From NCBI GenBank assembly GCA_013696805.1, contig JACCXX010000019.1:1-36467 (forward strand): a DNA stretch of 36,467 bases, written 5' to 3'. The DNA comes from Actinomycetota bacterium (lineage in GTDB: Bacteria > Actinomycetota > Thermoleophilia > Gaiellales > Gaiellaceae). The number at the start of each line of letters is the position of its first letter. The first letter of the stretch is position 1. Of the stretch, positions 7,147-16,865 are shown piece after piece. The position numbers and the translations under genes are program-made. The notes under the pieces were generated by a model. That model made no database searches and was not told the origin of the DNA. It saw only the letters and a program-made list of their open reading frames with translations.

Positions 7147-9668
7147 AAGCCGTCGTCATGGCCGGCGGCGAGGGCACGCGCCTCCGCCCGCTGACCTCGA
7201 ACCAGCCGAAGCCGATGGTCACCATCGTCGGCAAGCCCTGCATGGAGCACATCGTCGAGCTCCTCCGAGAGCATGGCTTCGAGGACGTGATCGTGACGGT
7301 CGCGTTTCTCCCGCAGGCCATCCGCTCGTACTTTGGAGACGGATCGACCCTGGGGCTCAACATGGAGTACTCCGTCGAGGAGACGCCTCTCGGCACGGCC
7401 GGCTCCGTCGGCCTGGCCGCGGACAAGCTCGACGACACCTTCCTGGTCATCTCGGGCGACGCGCTCTGCGACTTCGACCTGACGAAGCTCGTCGAATTCC
7501 ACCAGGAGCGTGGCGCGGCGGTGACCATCGGCCTGAAGTCGGTCGAGAACCCGCTCGAGTTCGGAATCGTCGTCACCGATGAGGACGGACGGGTCGAGCG
7601 TTTCCTGGAGAAGCCCTCGTGGAGCCAGGTCTTTTCGGACACGATCAATACCGGCGTCTACGTCGTCGAGCCCGAGGTGTTGCGCCACATCCCGACCAAC
7701 CAGCCGTACGATTTCTCCAAGGAGCTCTTTCCCCTCCTGCTCGAGATGGGCCGGCCGCTTTACGGGCTGCCGATGGAGGGCTACTGGCAGGACATCGGCA
7801 ACCTCGACCAGTACCGGCAGGCCAACTTCGATGCGCTCGAGGAAAGGGTCCGCCTGAATGTCCCCGGCGTTCGTCTGCGGGGCAACATCTGGGTAGGGGA
7901 GAGCGTCGACGTCGACGACATCGACCGACTCGAGGGCCCGGCGTTCCTCGGGAACTACTGTCGCGTCGCGCGCGAGGCGACCGTCGGCCCGTATGCCGTC
8001 CTCGGCACGAACGTCACGCTTCGAGAACGCGCCCGGACTTCGCGATCCGTGATCGAGGCCTCCACGCACATCGGCCGCGGCGCGCTCGTCGAGGGCGCCA
8101 TCGTCGGGCGCTCCTGTGACATCCGGGCCCACGCGCGCCTGCATGAGGGCGTAGCGCTCGGAGACGAAGTCACGATCGGTGCGGAGAGCGTCCTCATGCC
8201 CGGTGTGCGCGTCTACCCGCACAAGGAGGTGGACACCGGCACGCAGATCTTCGAGAGCCTGATCTGGGAGTCTCGCGCCTCCTCCAGCCTCTTCGACAAG
8301 GACGGCGTCTCCGGGCTGGTGAACGTCGATCTCACGCCGGAGGTCGTCACCCGGCTCGCGGTCGCGTTCGGCACTGCCCTGCCGCGCGGGGCGCACGTCG
8401 TCGCCAGCCGGGAAGCCGCCGCTGCATGCCGGCTCGTGGAGCGGGCCATGATCGCCGGCCTCAACTCGACGGGGGTGAACGTGGCCGACCTGCGCGTGCT
8501 GCCGAGCGCCGTGGGGCGCCATCTGCTGAAGAAGCACGACTACGACGCGGGCTTCCACGTCGGCCTCAGCTCGCACGACCAGGAGATCGTGATCATCCGC
8601 TTCTTCGAGCAACCCGGGATCCAGCTGACGCCGGCGATGCAGAAGGAGGTCGAAAAGCATTTCTCCCGTCAGGAGCTGCGACGTGCAGCGGCCGCTGACG
8701 TCGGGACGGTCGACTACCCGGTGCGGGCTCGCGAGAGCTACGCCGAGGACCTCTTGGCCACCCTCGACGTCGAGGCCATTCGCCGGCGCGGGCATCGCAT
8801 CGTCGTCGACTACGGCTACTCGGCGGCCTCGCTCGTGCTCCCACTCGTGCTCGGTCCGTTGGGGGTCGAGGCCGTCTCCGCGCATGCGTTCTCCCCTGCT
8901 CAGGCTGGCAACGGCGACGCGACCCTGCGCAGCCTGATCGGCCAGACGAAGAAGCTCGTCGCCGCGGTCGGCGCGGACTTCGGCGCCGTCGTCGACCGCT
9001 CGGCGGAGCGGCTCTACCTGATCGACGAGAAGGGCCGCGAGATCCCCGTCGAGCAGACGCTCCTCCTTTTTTTGCGCCTTCTCGGCTCGGACGGCCGGCG
9101 CGGAAAGCTCGCTTTCCCGGTCACCGTGACCAGCGAGGTTGACCGCATCGTGAAGGCGAGCGGCCTGGAGATCATCCGAACTCCGGCCTCGCATAGCGAG
9201 CTCACCAAAGCTGCCGCCGCCGACGGCGTGATCTTCGCTGCGGCGGTCGGCGGCGGGTATGTGTTTCCCGATTTCCTGCCGGCCTACGACGCGACGGCAA
9301 GCCTGTGCAAGCTTCTCGAGCTCCTGGCGCCGGTCAACGATCCGCTCTCGTCTCTGGTCGCCGACCTTCCGGTGTCGACCCTCGTGCACCGGCAGCTGCC
9401 GTGCCCGTGGTCGCAGAAGGGGCTGGTGATGCGCGTGCTGACAGAGCGTCTCAAAGACCGAGACCTGGATCTCCTCGACGGCATCAAGGTCAACGACCGT
9501 CGCGGGTGGGCGCAGCTTTTGCCCGACCCCGACGAGCCCCTGATCCACATCTACGCAGAAGGCTCGAGCGACGAGGCGTCGAACGAACTGGAGGACGAGC
9601 TCCGTGCCCTCGTCGAGGACGTCCTACAGCGCGAGGTGGGGGAGACTGAGGCTCCAATCTCAAGCTGA
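7143..9668 (+). CDS. Fused sugar-phosphate nucleotidyltransferase / left-handed beta-helix / phosphomannomutase-like domain protein
   Basis: [22 protein letters not shown] pyrophosphorylase motif; hexapeptide region; C-terminal phosphohexomutase fold with degenerate motifs. GTG start at 7143 overlaps the pgsA stop (GTGA). Confidence 0.9.
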   Translation: MKAVVMAGGEGTRLRPLTSNQPKPMVTIVGKPCMEHIVELLREHGFEDVIVTVAFLPQAIRSYFGDGSTLGLNMEYSVEETPLGTAGSVGLAADKLDDTFLVISGDALCDFDLTKLVEFHQERGAAVTIGLKSVENPLEFGIVVTDEDGRVERFLEKPSWSQVFSDTINTGVYVVEPEVLRHIPTNQPYDFSKELFPLLLEMGRPLYGLPMEGYWQDIGNLDQYRQANFDALEERVRLNVPGVRLRGNIWVGESVDVDDIDRLEGPAFLGNYCRVAREATVGPYAVLGTNVTLRERARTSRSVIEASTHIGRGALVEGAIVGRSCDIRAHARLHEGVALGDEVTIGAESVLMPGVRVYPHKEVDTGTQIFESLIWESRASSSLFDKDGVSGLVNVDLTPEVVTRLAVAFGTALPRGAHVVASREAAAACRLVERAMIAGLNSTGVNVADLRVLPSAVGRHLLKKHDYDAGFHVGLSSHDQEIVIIRFFEQPGIQLTPAMQKEVEKHFSRQELRRAAAADVGTVDYPVRARESYAEDLLATLDVEAIRRRGHRIVVDYGYSAASLVLPLVLGPLGVEAVSAHAFSPAQAGNGDATLRSLIGQTKKLVAAVGADFGAVVDRSAERLYLIDEKGREIPVEQTLLLFLRLLGSDGRRGKLAFPVTVTSEVDRIVKASGLEIIRTPASHSELTKAAAADGVIFAAAVGGGYVFPDFLPAYDATASLCKLLELLAPVNDPLSSLVADLPVSTLVHRQLPCPWSQKGLVMRVLTERLKDRDLDLLDGIKVNDRRGWAQLLPDPDEPLIHIYAEGSSDEASNELEDELRALVEDVLQREVGETEAPISS

Positions 9669-9735
9669 GGTTGAACCTTGTAGCTGCTGCTGCTTTACTG
9701 GCACCGGCCAACAACGACAGAAAGGCGCCGCTTCC

Positions 9736-9984
9736 GTGGAACCGTTCCCCGATCTCGCTGCAATGGACGACTCCGACCTCAAGAAGCTCATCGACGAGCT
9801 GACGCACGACGAGCAGGAGATCTCGTACCGGCGGCGCCTTCTGCACGGGCGGATCGACATGCTGCGCACCGAGCTCGTTGCCAGGCTCCAGAAGTCGGAG
9901 GGGCGAAGCGTGCTCGAAGAGGTTGACGTCGACCGCCTGGCGGACATCCTCGCCGGCAAGGCCGCGCCACCGTCTGAGGCTTGA
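9736..9984 (+). CDS. Small helical protein, candidate RsiG-like c-di-GMP-binding anti-sigma factor
   Basis: DDSDLKKLIDELTHDEQEISYRRRLLHGRIDMLRTELVARL contains E-x3-S-x2-R-x3-H-x3-D, close to the RsiG motif E(X)3S(X)2R(X)3Q(X)3D. Start GTG 9736 or ATG 9763. Confidence 0.6.
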   Translation: MEPFPDLAAMDDSDLKKLIDELTHDEQEISYRRRLLHGRIDMLRTELVARLQKSEGRSVLEEVDVDRLADILAGKAAPPSEA

Positions 9985-9985
9985 T

Positions 9986-10453
9986 TTGAGCCACGTGTAC
10001 TGCCCCGAGTGTGGGTTTCAGAACCCGGAGGCCGCCAATTACTGCACGAAGTGCGGAGCCTTGCTCGTTCGTGACGAGTCGGGCTCGGACACGACGATGA
10101 GCTTTACGCCGGAGGAGGGCGATGAGGAGGGCGCAGAGATCCTGGATGAGCTGAAGGCCGAAGGGCCTGCCCTCGTCGTCCGCTCCGGAGGGGGGCGCGC
10201 GGGGGAACACTTCCTCCTCGAGCAAGAGAGCACGACGGTTGGCCGCTCGCCCGATTGCGAGATCTTCCTCGACGACGTCACCGTGTCCCGACGCCACGCC
10301 CTCGTCAAGCGCACGGACAACCAATTCTTCATTGAGGACCAGGGCAGCTTGAACGGCACGTTCCTGAACCGGCGGCGAATCGAGTCCGGGGCGCTGGAAG
10401 ACGGCGACGAGGTGCAGATTGGCAAGTACAAGCTCACCTTTCTGACCCCGTGA
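9986..10453 (+). CDS. Zinc-ribbon plus FHA domain protein (GarA/OdhI-like)
   Basis: CPECGFQNPEAANYCTKCG zinc ribbon; FHA motifs VGRSPDCEIFLDDVTVSRRHA, DQGSLNGTFLN; TTG start at 9986. Confidence 0.85.
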   Translation: MSHVYCPECGFQNPEAANYCTKCGALLVRDESGSDTTMSFTPEEGDEEGAEILDELKAEGPALVVRSGGGRAGEHFLLEQESTTVGRSPDCEIFLDDVTVSRRHALVKRTDNQFFIEDQGSLNGTFLNRRRIESGALEDGDEVQIGKYKLTFLTP

Positions 10454-11148
10454 GCGCGCTCCGCGAAGCCGAGCCCGCCGCGCGCCTACTTCACATCGGC
10501 GCGGTCTGCCGAGCGCTACAGGACGAGTTTGCGGACGTCTCGATCTCGAAGATCCGCTACCTGGAGGATCAGGGGCTGCTCAAGCCAAAGCGGACGAAAG
10601 GCCGTTACCGGCTCTTCGACGAGGACGACGTCGAGCGTCTCCGCACGATCCTCCGACTCCAGCGAGACGAATTCCTCCCGCTCCGCGTGATCCGGCAGGA
10701 ACTCGCCGATCCGGGCGCGGCGAAGGGAAAGCGCAAGCGGCGTTCCGCCGGCCTGGTGGGCCCGGAAGAGGAGATCGATGCTCGCGAGCTGTCCGAGCGC
10801 TCGGGAGCGACCCCGGCTCTGGTGCGGGAGCTAGAGGAGTTCGGGCTGCTCTCGCCGCGGACGGATGGTCGGGACAAGCGCTATGGCGCCGCCGACGCTG
10901 ACGTCGCGGCAGCCTGCGTCAAGCTCTCGGCCTACGGGATCGACCCCCGGCACCTGCGCGCCTTCCGCACGGCAGCCGACCGCGAGGCGAGCCTCCTCGA
11001 ACAGTTGCTCGCGCCGGGCCTGCGCTCGCGCAATGCGGAGCGACGCGAGGCTGCTCTCGACGATCTGCAGGGACTCTCGGAGATCGCCCAGGAGCTGGGG
11101 CAGGTCCTGTTCGCCCGTGCGCTCCGTAGAGTTGCCGCGCACTCATGA
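10450..11148 (+). CDS. MerR-family transcriptional regulator (FtsR/Rv1828-like)
   Basis: IRYLEDQGLLKPKRTKGRYRLFDEDDVERLRTILRLQ MerR HTH; position after an FHA gene matches actinobacterial garA-merR order. Confidence 0.85.
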   Translation: MSALREAEPAARLLHIGAVCRALQDEFADVSISKIRYLEDQGLLKPKRTKGRYRLFDEDDVERLRTILRLQRDEFLPLRVIRQELADPGAAKGKRKRRSAGLVGPEEEIDARELSERSGATPALVRELEEFGLLSPRTDGRDKRYGAADADVAAACVKLSAYGIDPRHLRAFRTAADREASLLEQLLAPGLRSRNAERREAALDDLQGLSEIAQELGQVLFARALRRVAAHS

Positions 11149-11666
11149 GCGCCGACGAGCTGAAAGCCAAGATCAGGGACGTTCCCGACTGGCCCGAGAA
11201 AGGCGTGATCTTCCGAGACATCATGCCCCTGCTGGCCGACCACGAGGCGCTGAATGAGACGATTGATCACATCGCCGCCTGGGCAAAGCCGAAGAAGCCC
11301 GACATCGTCGTGGGTGGCGAAGCCCGCGGGTTCTTCATCGGCTCGGCTGTGGCCTACAGCCTGGGTTGCGGCTTCGTGCCCGCGCGCCGGCCCGGGAAGC
11401 TGCCCTTGGCGACGATCGGCGCCGAATACGCGCTCGAGTACGGGACAAATGCGCTCGAATTACAGGCCGATGCCTTCGAGGGCGGCTCGCGCGTCCTCAT
11501 TCACGACGACGTCCTGGCCACCGGAGGAACGTCCAAGGCGATGGCAGGCCTCGTGGAGCAGCTCGGCGGCGACGTCGTCGGGATGGCCTTCATCATTGAG
11601 CTGGACTTCCTGAACGGCCGAGAACAGATCTCCGACTACGACGTCTTTTCCCTGATTCACTACTAA
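11145..11666 (+). CDS. apt: Adenine phosphoribosyltransferase
   Basis: DIVVGGEARGFFIGSAVAYSLGCGFVPARRPGKLP and VLIHDDVLATGGTSKA (PRPP site); ATGA overlap with upstream gene. Confidence 0.95.
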   Translation: MSADELKAKIRDVPDWPEKGVIFRDIMPLLADHEALNETIDHIAAWAKPKKPDIVVGGEARGFFIGSAVAYSLGCGFVPARRPGKLPLATIGAEYALEYGTNALELQADAFEGGSRVLIHDDVLATGGTSKAMAGLVEQLGGDVVGMAFIIELDFLNGREQISDYDVFSLIHY

Positions 11667-11685
11667 TGATTTCCTGCCAGGGCTC

Positions 11686-11701
11686 GCGAAGAGCGCTTCG
11701 C
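11686..11701 (+). terminator. Hairpin downstream of apt
   Basis: GCGAAG-AGCG-CTTCGC, 20 nt after the apt stop; no U-tract. Confidence 0.4.
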
Positions 11702-11846
11702 AGTTCAACTTGAGTCGCACCCGGACGCGGACCGCTTTGCCGGGGCTTTTCCCTAGCCAAGCGCGCGGAACATCCGCCGCAGAGTTCACTATTGAGAAGG
11801 TCTCGGGCCTAGCGAATGAGGCCGATGAACGGCGTAAGAGCCTCAG

Positions 11847-12446
11847 ATGTACGACGCACTCACGACTCACTACAGCTTTCCGTGCCCCTCGCGGGGGGAA
11901 GCCAACGTGCGCCTGTCCTCGTTCCGGACGATCGAGCGGCTTCCCGGCGCTACTCACCCCGCCGTGTATTGCGTGCTCTTCGAATGCCGGTGCGGGGAAG
12001 AGCACCTGGGTCTGGTGTCGGACGACGAGCTCGACTGGGCACCTCTCGGCCTGGGGGAGGGACAGTTCATCAACCTGATGACCGCTCGACTCGAGCCCGC
12101 AGCCGTGGAACTGGGCGACCTGGCAGCGCGCCAGATCCAAGCCGGTGGATGGCCGTGGAGCTTCTTCTGCTACCCGGAAGGCAGGCCGCGCCCGGTGTTT
12201 CCGTCGTCGTTCTTCGTGCTCACGCCCGGGGACGCCTCGCTCGGCCTGGCGGTGCGCTGTCCCGTCTGTACCAAGATCTCGGTCAACCTCGTCTCACCGG
12301 AGCACGTGGACCTGCCGTTCCACAACGACGCTGAGGTCGGTGTGGTGCCGTTTCTCTTTCCCGAGGACGCCGAGGCGATCGTCTCGGAGTTCCGCTCCGA
12401 GCTCGATTCGGCCAGCTTCGACGCACGTCGACTGTTCTTGGACTAG
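11847..12446 (+). CDS. Hypothetical protein with CxC...CxxC putative metal-binding pairs
   Basis: 199-aa ORF with CRCGEEH and CPVC motifs; no family recognised. Confidence 0.65.
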   Translation: MYDALTTHYSFPCPSRGEANVRLSSFRTIERLPGATHPAVYCVLFECRCGEEHLGLVSDDELDWAPLGLGEGQFINLMTARLEPAAVELGDLAARQIQAGGWPWSFFCYPEGRPRPVFPSSFFVLTPGDASLGLAVRCPVCTKISVNLVSPEHVDLPFHNDAEVGVVPFLFPEDAEAIVSEFRSELDSASFDARRLFLD

Positions 12447-12472
12447 GAAGTGCCTGAGCGGGCAGGACCCGC

Positions 12473-13087
12473 GTGGAGGTGGTGCGTATGTACGGCTTGA
12501 CCAGGGCGACAACGACACTCATCAGTGTCGCCGTCGCCGGCTTCCTCATGTGGCTCGGAAGCCGGATCTACATCGATCGACTCGACTTCTCTGGCGGAGG
12601 CTCGGAGGCCTGGCGGTTCTGGACGTTCATGGGGCTTCTCGCCCTAGCTGGTTTCACGATGGCGCTCGCGCAACTGCTCGGCGGCTGGACGAAGTGGGGG
12701 TGGCCCCGCGTTTCCGGGGCCGTGTTCCTGATCGGGTTCCTGCCCGCGTTGCTCCTAGGAGGCTGGGTCCTGAGTACGGTGCAGCCGGGGGAGAACTGGG
12801 TCGCCAGGCACACGCGTCAATGGACCGATGACGTGGGGCTCGACTCCGTCGTTGGGCACCTCGGGTTCTCGACTGCGGCGATTGCGTTTGCCATCGGGCT
12901 CCTGTTCGGCTTCTCGTTCGACACCACCGGACCTCGAGCGCGTCGCGCCGAGCCAATCGTCGACGAGCCGCGAGCAGATGCTCCGCCGCACGACGAAGAC
13001 GACCGGCGGGTGCGTATCCACGGGGGCGGCGCGCCGGTGTCCCCGCAACCGGAGCCACCGCCTCGCGAAAGCGAGCCCGACCGCTAG
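12473..13087 (+). CDS. Hypothetical membrane protein with acidic/Pro-rich tail
   Basis: Four hydrophobic segments then a charged Pro-rich C-terminus; likely start ATG 12488. Confidence 0.65.
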   Translation: MEVVRMYGLTRATTTLISVAVAGFLMWLGSRIYIDRLDFSGGGSEAWRFWTFMGLLALAGFTMALAQLLGGWTKWGWPRVSGAVFLIGFLPALLLGGWVLSTVQPGENWVARHTRQWTDDVGLDSVVGHLGFSTAAIAFAIGLLFGFSFDTTGPRARRAEPIVDEPRADAPPHDEDDRRVRIHGGGAPVSPQPEPPPRESEPDR

Positions 13088-13100
13088 TCGACAACAAACG

Positions 13101-13138
13101 GGCGTCCGCTCACTCCCGTCAGGGATCGAGCGGACGCC
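13101..13138 (+). terminator. Strong GC-rich hairpin, probable terminator
   Basis: GGCGTCCGCTC ... GAGCGGACGCC (11-bp perfect stem) with nested TCCC-GTCA-GGGA; starts 13 nt after the stop at 13087. Confidence 0.6.
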
Positions 13139-13168
13139 TGCTTGCGGCCGATACCGAAGGCCAGAAAG

Positions 13169-13351
13169 ATGGACGACGCAACGTCACATCCCAGCCGCGG
13201 GCTCAACCTGATCCTGGAGCATTGCGCCCGCCTCGGCGAAGGCCGGCCCCCGATTGCCTCACGCCTCGAGCAACGCGCCGGCCGAGAGCTTTCCCGCCTG
13301 CTGCTGAAAGCGCTCGCAGGCGACCACCGCGCCCGCGCGCGCCTCGTCTAG
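13169..13351 (+). CDS. Small hypothetical protein
   Basis: MDDATSHPSRGLNLILEHCARLGEGRPPIASRLEQRAGRELSRLLLKALAGDHRARARLV; stop shared via CTAG with a convergent small ORF. Confidence 0.45.
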   Translation: MDDATSHPSRGLNLILEHCARLGEGRPPIASRLEQRAGRELSRLLLKALAGDHRARARLV

Positions 13352-13527
13352 GCCCCCTGCGTACGGACGAAAAGAAAGATCGCGCAGGCGCCCAGGACGG
13401 CGAGGATGAACGCCACGCCGGCGGAGACGCCGACCGACACCATCCCGAGCCAGAGAAAGAGCCCTAGCCCGATTCCCCAGGCCCCGGCAATGGTTCCCTT
13501 GTCGATGCTAGGCGGCCGTAGATGCAT
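13348..13527 (-). CDS. Small two-TM membrane protein (59 aa), absent from the ORF track
   Basis: Manual translation: MHLRPPSIDKGTIAGAWGIGLGLFLWLGMVSVGVSAGVAFILAVLGACAIFLFVRTQGA*; two hydrophobic helices. Confidence 0.55.
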   Translation of the reverse strand: MHLRPPSIDKGTIAGAWGIGLGLFLWLGMVSVGVSAGVAFILAVLGACAIFLFVRTQGA

Positions 13528-13784
13528 GCCAGAGAAATGCTACTGCCACACGAGGGGTCGACTCGTCGCGGATCTCGAGTTCCCGTCAGGGACCATAAAA
13601 ATTCGCCGAGCCGGTTTCGCTTTCGTCTGCGACTCCCGCCAACTTTCGGCTTCCGCCTACGGTCGCCGGGTGTCGCTTCGACCTACTTGCGTTCCGTGCT
13701 CGGCGCAATGGGGACACTAGGGGCCCGTCGAGATCGTTTCAAGAGCGCCAAAACCACTTCTGCCGCAATTTGCAGAAAGTTCAT

Positions 13785-13825
13785 TTATGCACATTATCCA
13801 CAGCACTTCGTGCTTTTTGTTCACA
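13785..13825 (+). promoter_or_regulatory. DnaA-box cluster upstream of sigma factor gene
   Basis: TTATGCACA (13785-13793) directly abutting TTATCCACA (13794-13802); TTGTTCACA (13817-13825). The first two match TTWTNCACA exactly. Confidence 0.5.
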
Positions 13826-14104
13826 TCTGTGGGGAAGTGACAGACAATCCCTGCAATGTCGGCAGAAGCGTCTCGGGCCGACCTGTTGAGACTGGTTGTG
13901 CGGAAACCCTAACCCAGCTCGGCGATCGTCGCCCCGGGACCAGCCGCTACCTGAGACGGGGGGCTGAAGGAGCCCCGGTTCCAGATGCCAACTTGACATA
14001 ACACGCGTTATCGTGCAGCAACATTCCAGCCCGAACTGGATTGATGCGCGCCATCCGGGTATGGTGTTTGGTCTGCCGAGTGTCCAGGGAAAAACACTAC
14101 GGCG

Positions 14105-15154
14105 ATGACTGTCGAGATTGATCACGTTCTAGCTGCCGAGGACGTCCGCCAGTTCATCGACACTGCCGAGCAACACGGATCGGTGCGCGTCAGCGAGCTC
14201 ACAGACCTGTTCGAGACGCACGAGCTGGCACCGCTCGAGGCCGAGGCCCTCCAGCGGGAGCTCGAGCAGCGCGGAATCGAGATCGTCGAAGGAGAGAAGG
14301 AGCCGCAGCCTCCCGCTCCGCAGCCTCAGGTTTACGAGACGACGACCGATGCGCTGCAGCTCTTCCTGCGCGAGGCCGGCCGGCATGCTCTGCTGACCGC
14401 AGCCCAGGAGGTCGAGCTCGCGAAGAAGATCGAACGCGGGGACATGCAGGCCAAGCAACGGATGATCCAGTCGAACCTCCGCCTCGTCGTTTCGATCGCC
14501 AAGAACTATCGCAACCAGGGCCTCCCGTTCCTCGACCTCATCCAAGAAGGGACTCTTGGGCTCATCCGCGCCGTCGAGAAGTTCGACTGGCGCCGCGGCT
14601 TCAAGTTCTCGACCTACGCCACCTGGTGGATCCGCCAGGCCGTTGCCCGTGCGCTGGCCGACAAGGCGCGCACGATCCGGATGCCTGTCCACATCGTCGA
14701 GCGCCTGCAAAAGATGAACAAGGCCGAGCGGATTCTGTGGACTCAGCTTGGCCGCGAGCCGACGCTCGCAGAGATCGCCGAAGAGGCCAGCCTTCCGGTC
14801 GACCAGGCGCGCGAGGTGCGCGCGGCAGCCCGTGCTTCGACCAGCCTCGACCAGCCGGTCGGCGAGCAGGAGGACGCGGTCTTCGGCGACTTCGTGGCCG
14901 GCGACGGACCGTCACCCGAGGACGAGGTCGAGACCTCGCTTCGAAGCCAGGCGCTGATTCGCGGGCTGGCCGCTCTCTCCGAGCGCGAGCGCAAGGTGCT
15001 CGCCCTTCGCTATGGGCTGGGCGAGGCTGAGCCGAAGACCCTGGAGGAAATCGGTCGGCGCCTCGGGCTGACGCGAGAGCGCGTCCGCCAGATCGAGGTT
15101 CACGCCCTTAGACGCCTGTCAAAGCTGCGCGAGATGGAGTCTGTTGCCGGCTGA
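14105..15154 (+). CDS. rpoD: RNA polymerase sigma factor, RpoD/SigA family, with region 1.1-like N-terminus
   Basis: [61 protein letters not shown]; region 4 [27 protein letters not shown]. Confidence 0.9.
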   Translation: MTVEIDHVLAAEDVRQFIDTAEQHGSVRVSELTDLFETHELAPLEAEALQRELEQRGIEIVEGEKEPQPPAPQPQVYETTTDALQLFLREAGRHALLTAAQEVELAKKIERGDMQAKQRMIQSNLRLVVSIAKNYRNQGLPFLDLIQEGTLGLIRAVEKFDWRRGFKFSTYATWWIRQAVARALADKARTIRMPVHIVERLQKMNKAERILWTQLGREPTLAEIAEEASLPVDQAREVRAAARASTSLDQPVGEQEDAVFGDFVAGDGPSPEDEVETSLRSQALIRGLAALSERERKVLALRYGLGEAEPKTLEEIGRRLGLTRERVRQIEVHALRRLSKLREMESVAG

Positions 15155-15845
15155 GGCCGAGCGCGGACCCGTCGAAGAAGCCTGGCGCCCTCTCCCCTAG
15201 CCTTTCGCGAACCCGGTCGTAGGCGGCGTCGAGATACGGCGGCCGTGTCGTGCGGTGCCCGTCGGAGGCCACGAGAGAGGCCTGTCGAGTCTCGAGGAAC
15301 CGCCAGGCGAGCTCCTCCGGGCCCGGCCCGTGAAGGCCGAGGACGCTCGTAGCGTTCACCTGCAGCAGCCAGCCACGCGCGGACAGCTCTTCGGCGATCG
15401 CAGGGTCGTCCAGCACTGTCTCGGTGCGCTCTGGGTGAGCAATGACGGGCCGGAGGCCGGAGGCCTCGATGTGCTCTCCCATTCGCAGGAGGACGTTGAT
15501 GCCACCTGTGAACGGCACCTCGACGAGAACACAGCCAGTTCCTTCGAGCTCGTACCGGGAGATGTCCTCACGAAGCAGGCGCGAGGTAGGCGTTAGCTCG
15601 AAGCCGAGCCGCAGCTCGAGGCCAGCGTGTGGCTGCATCTCGTCGTAGGCCCGGCGGACGGCCACCTCACGCTCGGCAGTGAGCGGCAGGTGAGGCCAAA
15701 CGTGCGGAGTGGCGAAAAGAATCGCCGTCCCGCGCTTGGCAGCCTCCCGGCAGAGCTCGATCCCCTGCCGCAATGACTTAGCGCCATCGTCACCGGACGG
15801 GATGACGTGCGAATGGCAGTCGACGAAAAAGGCGGAATTCCTCAC
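15108..15845 (-). CDS. PHP-domain protein, CpsB/CapC-type tyrosine phosphatase
   Basis: [60 protein letters not shown] start at 15845. Confidence 0.85.
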   Translation of the reverse strand: MRNSAFFVDCHSHVIPSGDDGAKSLRQGIELCREAAKRGTAILFATPHVWPHLPLTAEREVAVRRAYDEMQPHAGLELRLGFELTPTSRLLREDISRYELEGTGCVLVEVPFTGGINVLLRMGEHIEASGLRPVIAHPERTETVLDDPAIAEELSARGWLLQVNATSVLGLHGPGPEELAWRFLETRQASLVASDGHRTTRPPYLDAAYDRVRERLGERAPGFFDGSALGLSRQQTPSRAALTGV

Positions 15846-15879
15846 TAGTCCAGCGTAGCGACAGGTGCTCGCAGAGGAC

Positions 15880-16842
15880 CTACCCCTCGTCCAGGTACAG
15901 CTGCAAGCCGGGCGCGACGTTGCGCAGCTCGCGCAGAGCGCGGGCCTCCAGCTGGCGAACGCGCTCGCGGGTGATGCCGAGGCCGACACCGACCTGCTCG
16001 AGTGTGTGGGGCGTATGCCCGTCGAGACCGAAGCGCAGGGCGAGCACCCGGCGCATGCGCGGGTTGAGCCCCTCGAGCGCGCCGGCGAGCTCCTTCGAGC
16101 GCAGACCCTTGGCGGTCACGGCGTCCGGGCGATCGGACTTCGTGTCCTCGATCAGGTCGCCGTAGAGGCTCTCGCCGTCACCGACCGGGGTCTCGAGACT
16201 GACCGGGTCCTCGACGAGGTCGAGGAGCTCCTGAACACGCTCTGGCGTAAAGCCGCTCTCCTTCGCGATCTCCGTGACGAGCGGATCGCGATTCAACTTC
16301 TGGGTCAGGATGCGCCGCGCACGCAAGACTTTTCGCGCCGCGTCGGCGACGTGGACGGGCAGCCTGATCGTGCGACCCTGGTCGGCGAGAGCACGGGTCA
16401 CCGCCTGGCGAATCCACCAGGTGGCGTAGGTCGAAAGCTTGAAGCCGAGCTTGTAGTCGAACTTCTCGACCGCTCGGATGAGACCGAGGTTTCCCTCCTG
16501 GATCAGGTCGAGGAGAGGAACGCCCGCTCTTGTGTAGTTCCGCGTGATCGACATCACGAGGCGCAGATTCGATTCGATCAGCTTCCGCTTCGCTGCCTCG
16601 TCGCCTTCGTCCTTGCGTCTGGCGAGCTCACGCTCCTCCACTGGGGTGAGCAGGCGGCCGTCACCGATCTGGCGCACGTAGAGCTTGAGTGGATCCTGGG
16701 TCACCGCGGCGACGGCCTTGTCAGGCGCGTCTTCTTTCTCCTCCACCTCCTCGGTGGGGTCGCCGAGCGCGCCGGAAATGACCTCGAGCTTGGGCTCGAA
16801 GTGATCGGGCTCGGGAGGTGGCTGGTGGAGCGGCCGCGCCAT
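15880..16842 (-). CDS. Second RpoD-family sigma factor
   Basis: [61 protein letters not shown]; region 4 [27 protein letters not shown]. Confidence 0.9.
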   Translation of the reverse strand: MARPLHQPPPEPDHFEPKLEVISGALGDPTEEVEEKEDAPDKAVAAVTQDPLKLYVRQIGDGRLLTPVEERELARRKDEGDEAAKRKLIESNLRLVMSITRNYTRAGVPLLDLIQEGNLGLIRAVEKFDYKLGFKLSTYATWWIRQAVTRALADQGRTIRLPVHVADAARKVLRARRILTQKLNRDPLVTEIAKESGFTPERVQELLDLVEDPVSLETPVGDGESLYGDLIEDTKSDRPDAVTAKGLRSKELAGALEGLNPRMRRVLALRFGLDGHTPHTLEQVGVGLGITRERVRQLEARALRELRNVAPGLQLYLDEG

Positions 16843-16865
16843 CGAGCCTGTGTATCGGCGTGCCT

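Noticed and set aside
7008-9548. 846-aa minus-strand ORF
   Set aside because: Antisense shadow of the nucleotidyltransferase/phosphomutase fusion; His/Asp/Arg-rich low-information sequence.
13785-13825. Chromosomal origin oriC
   Set aside because: Only about four boxes, no AT-rich unwinding region, and no dnaA/dnaN/rpmH neighbours.
13993-13998. TTGACA -35 element before the rpoD-like gene
   Set aside because: No acceptable -10 hexamer at 16-18 bp spacing (CAGCAA); kept only as a weak observation.
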